From: Candidatus Multiplicimicrobium inquinatum
Lineage (GTDB): Bacteria > Omnitrophota > Omnitrophia > Omnitrophales > Aquincolibacteriaceae
Direction: 5' to 3'
DNA length: 17,955 nucleotides
Assembly: GCA_002344825.1 (NCBI GenBank)
Contig: DDUN01000023.1
Span: 1-17,955, forward strand
The notes under the pieces were generated by a model. It made no database searches, was not told where the DNA came from, and saw nothing but the letters and a program-made list of their open reading frames with translations. Within the stretch, counting starts at the first letter, position 1; every line of letters starts with the position of its first letter. Both the position numbers and the translations under genes were made by a program. Positions 13,334-17,955 of this stretch are shown here, piece after piece.

Positions 13334-13972
13334 TCAGTCCAAATCGATGGGCTTTGTTACGGGAATGGAAACCACGGCAGGGTCTTTCTTCTTCCCCGCC
13401 AGCATCTGAAAGAACTTCTTAATAAACCGAAAAACCTTCGGAATCAGCCAGACAATAAAAGCAGCGAAAAGGATCACCAGGATTAAGGCAATCAGAGGAT
13501 GTTTGAAAATAAGCCATAGCATTCCAAGAACAATTCCGTCTTCAGCAACGCTGGCCGCGGAATTAGAAAAAGGCTCCGGGGATGTATTAATCATAACTCT
13601 TGTCCCCGCTTTACCTAAATGGGCATTCAAACTTGCCGCTCCGGCAATAGCCGCAACCGCATACTGCAAGCTTTCGGGAGAGTCGGAAAAAGCCATGGAA
13701 GCAATTGCAGCGCCGCCGACAGGACGAATAAAAGTATGAACTGAGTCCCAGGCAGAATCTAAAAAAGGAATCTTATCGATTACAAATTGGATCAAATACA
13801 GCAAAACCGCGAAAAAAATAACGACGGGGTTCCCAAGTATCTCCAAATTTCCCGGTAAAACAATCCAGTGGAGGCGGTGCGCGACACCTAAAGCGGCCGC
13901 GGTAAGATAAAGATTCAGACCGGTTGCCCAACCTCCGACCAAAGCCAATGCCGCCATTTGAATCGATTCCAT
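13334..13972 (-). CDS. DUF4126 family membrane protein
   Basis: This 212-residue protein fits DUF4126: an opening ALVGGWATGLNLYLTAAALG, then GNLEILGNPVVIFFAVLLYL leading to QFVIDKIPFLDSAWDSVHTF and IRPVGGAAIASMAF. The DKIP-x-x-D-x-x-WD-x-x-H-x-x-x-RP core is the hallmark. There are about four to five hydrophobic segments; the last (PLIALILVILFAAFIVWLIP) is followed by a basic tail (FRFIKKFFQMLAGKKKD). Function of the family is unknown. The start is secured by AGGGAGGA eight bases upstream of the ATG. It stands alone, divergent from the PEPCK-like gene. Confidence 0.85.
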   Translation of the reverse strand: MESIQMAALALVGGWATGLNLYLTAAALGVAHRLHWIVLPGNLEILGNPVVIFFAVLLYLIQFVIDKIPFLDSAWDSVHTFIRPVGGAAIASMAFSDSPESLQYAVAAIAGAASLNAHLGKAGTRVMINTSPEPFSNSAASVAEDGIVLGMLWLIFKHPLIALILVILFAAFIVWLIPKVFRFIKKFFQMLAGKKKDPAVVSIPVTKPIDLD

Positions 13973-13980
13973 ACGAAGTC

Positions 13981-13988
13981 TCCTCCCT
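13981..13988 (-). promoter_or_regulatory. Ribosome binding site of the DUF4126 gene
   Basis: Minus-strand AGGGAGGA, eight bases before the ATG at 13972, fixes the start. A possible -10 (TATGAT, 14009-14004) lies upstream, without a clear -35. Confidence 0.75.
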
Positions 13989-14081
13989 GCTTACAGTAAC
14001 ACCATCATAGATCAGTCGGGCAGAAAGAGAAAGAGCATGAATCATTTTTAACTTTTTTTATTAAAATCACAGAAATCGTAG

Positions 14082-14110
14082 TTGGGTCTCTTTACGGATT
14101 CAGTTAGAAT
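14082..14110 (+). promoter_or_regulatory. Candidate promoter of the PEPCK-like gene
   Basis: TTGGGT (14082-14087) and TAGAAT (14105-14110) are separated by 17 bases. An A/T-rich block (about 14041-14070) just upstream resembles an UP element. The leader would be about 23 bases and carries AAGGAG. Confidence 0.55.
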
Positions 14111-14124
14111 AGTGCTTCATTTTT

Positions 14125-14130
14125 AAGGAG
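14125..14130 (+). promoter_or_regulatory. Ribosome binding site deciding the start of the PEPCK-like gene
   Basis: AAGGAG lies nine bases before ATG 14140 but only three before the in-frame TTG at 14134. The spacing favours the ATG. Confidence 0.8.
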
Positions 14131-14139
14131 CTTTTGAGC

Positions 14140-17100
14140 ATGCCTGACATTGATTTTGAAAAAGCACTCGGCCTCGCGGACGGTCACAATTCAAGCCGGT
14201 CGCAGGATAAAAAAACATACCAGCTGATCAATCAAAAATTAGCAGCGCTGGGTTGCCCCGTTTTCCGTGATGAATTGGGCACAATCAAGTTGCGCGAAAA
14301 GACTCACCGCGGCTTAGCGCCGACAGAGCTTTGCCCGGTCGACGAACGGGTACAAAAATTCTTACATGATTATTTGAAGGATGTTTGCGGCAATCAGCCC
14401 CCAAAGCTTCCGCATCATACTTTGGTTCTTGACCGTCATGGAATCGCACGCGCGCTTTCGCTTCCGCCCGATCAAGACTCGTTTACTTCGGATGTCATTC
14501 AATCTTACCGTATTCAACAAGGTGTTTTGCATAACCCCGCCAATGACCGCCGCACAACTCAGGGCGTTTTCCATGTCACCGAAGGTGGCCTTCCCATTCC
14601 GGATGATAAAAAAGCGGTTCCCAAGAAAACTTTTGCGGCTTTGCTTGAAGCAGCCATCAAGTCGCCAAAAAAGCTCATGCAACTCCCTTTTACTTCATCG
14701 CAAAAAGACCAGGCCGAGGCTTTTGTTTCCTTGCTGCTTCGCCCGATTATTTGTCCCGAAATCCCAGGCTATATTCCTCAGAAATCGATGGAAATCCGCT
14801 TTGTCGCGCCCGGCAACCTGGTCAGCAATCTTGATTTCGTTGAATCTATTTTTGGAAACGCGGGCGATCCCTATTTACCTGAAAATAACTCGGCGCTGGA
14901 CGTTGAGCACTGGAGCGGACACACCGGCTATGTCCTTTTGGCGCCACATCTCACGAAACTAACCAAAAAAGAATTGGGGCTTCCTCATTTTGACAACGCC
15001 ACGGAGCGTCAAAAACGCGACGGTATGTGCTGGAAAAAATCCGAAGAACTTTACAATGACGGTTCCGCTTTCAAAGTCACCTGCCGTGACGAGCGCGGGG
15101 TGATTGTCACCGTAATTGCGGACAACTATTTTGGCTACTGCAAGAAAGAGGTTAAAACACAGATCAGTTATGCTGCCAATTTATTCGGCATTGCCGAAGA
15201 AGAGCATGCCGGCGGCGCGCTTGCATTCGCGGGGTATGATTTGGGAGATCAATTTGATTTAAGCCCTGCCTTAGTGCGTAATCCCACAACCTTCGATGAA
15301 ATGAGCCAAATTTTTTCTTCAATTATGGATCTTCAGCCGGACGGATACGGCATCGATAAAAAGCATAAGGATATTATTTATGTCCCCGAAAACTCACGCT
15401 TTAACATGCATTTACAAACCGTCAGCTGGGAAAAGAACGACAAAATTCATTCCATTCATCTGAAAGCCTTTCATTATTACATTCTGCCTTCGGGCTATAA
15501 AATCACGCTGCGCAAACGCATTGACGGGAAAACTTGGTACCTTATCGGAATCGCCCCCGAAGGCACACTTTGCCACAAACCCTGTACTGTGTCCGGCGGC
15601 GGTAAATCCGAAATTTCGAAATCCATCATGGATGCCGTCGTTCCGAGTTCTTTCTATACCCATAATCTGCCGAAGGATCTTGATACGGTCGAAGAAATCA
15701 TGCGACATGATTTTACGAAACGCTACCGTGAGGCATCGAAGAACAAACCCAAGAGCCGGCCGATATTAAGCCCTGACCGTTCGCTGGGTTCAGTGATCAA
15801 ACTGCTTTCGCCTTCGCCGGAATACACGGATGAATACAACGCATGGCTGAATTCCATCTTCCCCACGATCAAAGATTTGATTTATCTCATTAAATGCTAT
15901 TACCGCGAAGACTGGGGTCAAGATTGGCGCAAGCATTTCACGGTCGATATCATGAACGGTTATTTGGGTCATGAGCTCAAACTCGACGACCGCAAAGTGG
16001 TTTCCAGCTATTTGCGCGTCGGCTATGAGCCTGACGGAACACGCCGCGTTTTCCGCGTGCGTCAGGATTTTACGGCCGCTCAAAAACTGCAGGTTGAAGA
16101 CGATATCACCGCTTCGGCGCTTGTGCCGGCTTCAAGCATCAAATATTTAAACCCCGAATATAAAAACCCGAGCGTTAAAGTCGTCACAAACTGTGAATAC
16201 CGTCTTTTCCAACGCCCCGATGATGCGATTATCCGCGGTTATGACAAACAGGCTGAACTTGATCTCTCCAGCCCGAATACTTTTTTATCGAATTATGAAC
16301 CGCTAACGAAAAAGGGCGTCCATGAAGTCATTGAAGATGCCATGGGATACGACAGCTATACTGATTCTGTAAAAAACATGCTCAATGAATTCGCGAAAAA
16401 CGACCAGCCCGAATACGCTTCGGCGCCTTCTCATCCGCGTATCGTTGACGGCAAACCGACTAAAAATCCCCGCTACCTACAGACGCGCCTAGATGTCACA
16501 AATCCCAAAGTGAAGTATCTCTGCGAACTCGGTACACGTATCGCACGCAAGGTTCCCCCCGTGCAGCCGGTAACTTTTACCGTAAACGCGATTTTAGCCG
16601 GCCGCCGCAATAACCCGCCGGAACCGAAACACGGAATTAAGCCTCTTGCGGTCTATAACCCGATTCATTATCAGGAGTTGCCGGAACTTTTCATGGATTT
16701 CATCTCAAGCGTCACGGGCAAGTCCCCTTCGACCACGGGATTTGGTTCTGAAGGAGCCCTTACAAAAGGGCCTTTTAACGCTCTCTTCCCTTCGGCAGAT
16801 TTAAACAATGCGTTCCTTTCGTTTATTCTCGGCGATTATGCCGGTTTTTCCTCGGCAGCCGGATATGTCGGACCGCAATACCGCGTTGAACATGACATCA
16901 GTTTGTTAGTGCCTGAAATTTGGTGCCGTTTGACGGCTGCGGAACGCGACCCGGCCTACCTGATTCGAGAAGGGCATTTGGAGCCGGTTCAGGACTTTGA
17001 CCATAACGGCAAAAAAATTCCAGCCAGTATTTTAGGCTACCGCATCACTTACAAATTCGTGAATTATTTCTTAGGGCGCATTTTTAATAATCCTAATTTT

Positions 17101-17640
17101 GTTTTTCCCGAGGCAATGCTTCGCCCGGAAACGCAAAGCATGGATATTTTCGTTGAAGGTATTGATAATTTGATGCAAACACACGAGCAAGTCGCCCGCC
17201 ACTATTTGAATGACGGCAGTGTCGAAACATTGGTTCCGCCGCTCAAAGCATTGATTCACATTATGGCGCATGGCAATTACAACGGAATGGACCGCCATAG
17301 CCCTGAATTCAGAAAAATGTTCAGCCGCGAAGCAGTCATTCAATCAGATTGGTATCAAAGCCGTCTTAAGAAAAAACAAAATTGGGATTTGTGGCTTTGG
17401 CAACGGCACGAAGAAACTCTTTTGAAATATTCCGCGGAATGCCAAGATCCGCAATCGCTCAAACGTCTTAAAATTGAAGCAAAGTTAAAACAAGTGCGCG
17501 CTGAAATTAAAAGAATCAGCTCAAATGCCTACCTTAAAGAATTAACCGGCACCATCGGTTCGGATATTATGTTTCAAGTTCCTAACGCGAAGGCTCACCA
17601 CGCCGCGGGCAATCAGGAAAAACTCGCTGTCGTTCGGTAA
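14140..17640 (+). CDS. Very large PEPCK-like protein, probably PPi-dependent phosphoenolpyruvate carboxykinase
   Basis: This 1166-residue soluble protein has no signal peptide. The segment GIAPEGTLCHKPCTVSGGGK (Lys489) matches, in order and spacing, the GTP-PEPCK stretch with NPEG leading to the P-loop FPSACGKTN. VEDDITAS (Asp654, Asp655) resembles the PEPCK kinase-2 metal site VGDDIAWM. In ordinary PEPCK these two sites are about 20 residues apart; here about 165, so a large insertion is implied. Further conserved-looking blocks are GNAGDPYLPENNSALD (239 on) and DVEHWSGHTGYVLLAPHL (254 on). The size fits the pyrophosphate-type PEPCK described in Entamoeba and Propionibacterium (around 1100 residues), which interconverts oxaloacetate plus PPi and PEP, CO2 and phosphate. 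A normal GTP or ATP enzyme is 500-620 residues. The C-terminus (about 1075-1150) is Lys-rich and helical. Its stop directly abuts the lipid A acyltransferase start. The PEPCK relationship is inferred by eye; PPi use rests on size. Confidence 0.62.
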   Translation: MPDIDFEKALGLADGHNSSRSQDKKTYQLINQKLAALGCPVFRDELGTIKLREKTHRGLAPTELCPVDERVQKFLHDYLKDVCGNQPPKLPHHTLVLDRHGIARALSLPPDQDSFTSDVIQSYRIQQGVLHNPANDRRTTQGVFHVTEGGLPIPDDKKAVPKKTFAALLEAAIKSPKKLMQLPFTSSQKDQAEAFVSLLLRPIICPEIPGYIPQKSMEIRFVAPGNLVSNLDFVESIFGNAGDPYLPENNSALDVEHWSGHTGYVLLAPHLTKLTKKELGLPHFDNATERQKRDGMCWKKSEELYNDGSAFKVTCRDERGVIVTVIADNYFGYCKKEVKTQISYAANLFGIAEEEHAGGALAFAGYDLGDQFDLSPALVRNPTTFDEMSQIFSSIMDLQPDGYGIDKKHKDIIYVPENSRFNMHLQTVSWEKNDKIHSIHLKAFHYYILPSGYKITLRKRIDGKTWYLIGIAPEGTLCHKPCTVSGGGKSEISKSIMDAVVPSSFYTHNLPKDLDTVEEIMRHDFTKRYREASKNKPKSRPILSPDRSLGSVIKLLSPSPEYTDEYNAWLNSIFPTIKDLIYLIKCYYREDWGQDWRKHFTVDIMNGYLGHELKLDDRKVVSSYLRVGYEPDGTRRVFRVRQDFTAAQKLQVEDDITASALVPASSIKYLNPEYKNPSVKVVTNCEYRLFQRPDDAIIRGYDKQAELDLSSPNTFLSNYEPLTKKGVHEVIEDAMGYDSYTDSVKNMLNEFAKNDQPEYASAPSHPRIVDGKPTKNPRYLQTRLDVTNPKVKYLCELGTRIARKVPPVQPVTFTVNAILAGRRNNPPEPKHGIKPLAVYNPIHYQELPELFMDFISSVTGKSPSTTGFGSEGALTKGPFNALFPSADLNNAFLSFILGDYAGFSSAAGYVGPQYRVEHDISLLVPEIWCRLTAAERDPAYLIREGHLEPVQDFDHNGKKIPASILGYRITYKFVNYFLGRIFNNPNFVFPEAMLRPETQSMDIFVEGIDNLMQTHEQVARHYLNDGSVETLVPPLKALIHIMAHGNYNGMDRHSPEFRKMFSREAVIQSDWYQSRLKKKQNWDLWLWQRHEETLLKYSAECQDPQSLKRLKIEAKLKQVRAEIKRISSNAYLKELTGTIGSDIMFQVPNAKAHHAAGNQEKLAVVR

Positions 17641-17955
17641 ATGGCAAAGCATAAGCCTTACCGCATCGTTGTTTACAGTCTCGCCCGCGCAATCGGCGCT
17701 TTCTTTTATATTTTCCCCCGTCCGCTTCTGCTCGCTTTTGCGCAGGCATTGGGAACTTTCGTTTATTTGATTCTTCCAAAACACCGCAATGAAGTCATCC
17801 GCAATCTCACTACGGCCTTCGGCAAAGAAAAATCAAGCGCTGGAATCTCCCAATTGGCTCAGGGCGTTTTTCAAAATTTAGCGCAGACGGGCTTTGAAGT
17901 TCTTCAGTTTCCGAAATGGAAAAAATATCCACTTGAAGAAATCATCGAATTCGGC
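17641..17955 (+). CDS. lpxL: Lipid A (Kdo2-lipid) acyltransferase, LpxL/HtrB family, N-terminal part
   Basis: The frame is open from ATG 17641 to the window edge (105 residues). It has a basic N-terminus and a hydrophobic segment (SLARAIGAFFYIFPRPLLLA), then GTFVYLILPKHRNEVIRNLT and AFGKEK, followed by QLAQGVFQNLAQTGFEVLQF. The R-x-x-x-x-x-N-L-x-x-A-F pattern and the following Q-N-x-x-x-x-x-x-E helix are typical of the LpxL/LpxM lysophospholipid-type acyltransferases. These add secondary acyl chains to lipid A at the inner membrane. The catalytic HxxxxD/E lies beyond the edge. The ATG follows the previous stop with no gap (TAA then ATG), implying coupling. This is good evidence for an outer membrane with lipid A. 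LpxL versus LpxM or a related acyltransferase is not resolved. Confidence 0.85.
   Translation, partial: MAKHKPYRIVVYSLARAIGAFFYIFPRPLLLAFAQALGTFVYLILPKHRNEVIRNLTTAFGKEKSSAGISQLAQGVFQNLAQTGFEVLQFPKWKKYPLEEIIEFG

Noticed and set aside
14134..14139. TTG start two codons upstream for the PEPCK-like gene
   Set aside because: Only three bases from AAGGAG; ATG 14140 has the proper nine-base spacing.
1..17955. Search for CRISPR arrays, tRNA/rRNA genes, insertion sequences, phage or defence genes
   Set aside because: No regularly spaced repeats, no cloverleaf or rRNA-like stretches, and no transposase, integrase or recognised defence proteins were seen; the window looks like ordinary chromosome.

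Overview
The window looks like chromosomal DNA of an uncultured Gram-negative bacterium. Evidence for an outer membrane is the start of an LpxL/HtrB-type lipid A acyltransferase at the right edge, an outer-membrane-type lipoprotein, and a YdbH–YnbE–YdbL-like inter-membrane gene set. The mix (YdbL/DUF1318 with a YnbE-like lipoprotein, YihY/BrkB, two ABC-F ATPases, PilZ membrane protein, DUF4126, CBM11-like secreted protein, very large PEPCK-like enzyme) resembles Omnitrophota or a nearby PVC-type lineage. That placement is an impression from gene content and was not tested. I see no tRNA, rRNA, CRISPR array, insertion sequence or phage gene. Base composition looks even throughout, except for codon choice in one secreted-protein gene.

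Layout, left to right. (1) 1–794, minus: N-terminal part of an ABC-F ATPase, leaving the window on the left. (2) 886–2248, plus: three genes linked by two ATGA overlaps. They encode a short membrane-anchored YdbH/AsmA-like protein, a YnbE-like lipoprotein and a YdbL-like periplasmic protein, probably acting in lipid transport between the two membranes. (3) 4467–2318, minus: a YihY/BrkB membrane protein followed, through a TTGA overlap, by an RluA-family pseudouridine synthase. (4) 4583–6220, plus: a complete YbiT-type ABC-F ATPase whose stop codon shares its bases with the stop of a convergent second RluA-family gene (6975–6217, minus). (5) 7229–8237, plus: a 65-residue membrane peptide and a PilZ (c-di-GMP) membrane protein. 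(6) 10796–8245, minus: a GT39-like glycosyltransferase, MsrB, a double CDGSH iron-sulfur protein and a BolA-family protein, tightly packed as an operon (oxidative repair and Fe-S themes). (7) 11002–12429, plus: an ECF sigma factor, a one-span membrane protein that may be its anti-sigma factor, and a small secreted protein. (8) 12538–13137, plus: a secreted CBM11/CIA30-like protein with a strong ribosome binding site, AAG-rich lysine codons and a textbook terminator, so probably highly expressed. (9) 13972–13334, minus: a DUF4126 membrane protein. (10) 14140–17955, plus: a 1166-residue PEPCK-like protein, probably the pyrophosphate-dependent type, directly abutting the lipid A acyltransferase gene that runs off the right edge.

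The points most worth a second look are the giant PEPCK-like enzyme with widely separated nucleotide-site motifs, the compact YdbH-like triad, a repeated promoter geometry that predicts leaderless mRNAs (TATAAT, nine bases, ATG, at two genes), the ECF sigma cassette without a zinc-finger anti-sigma factor, and the YbiT-type ABC-F whose second Walker A lacks the usual lysine.
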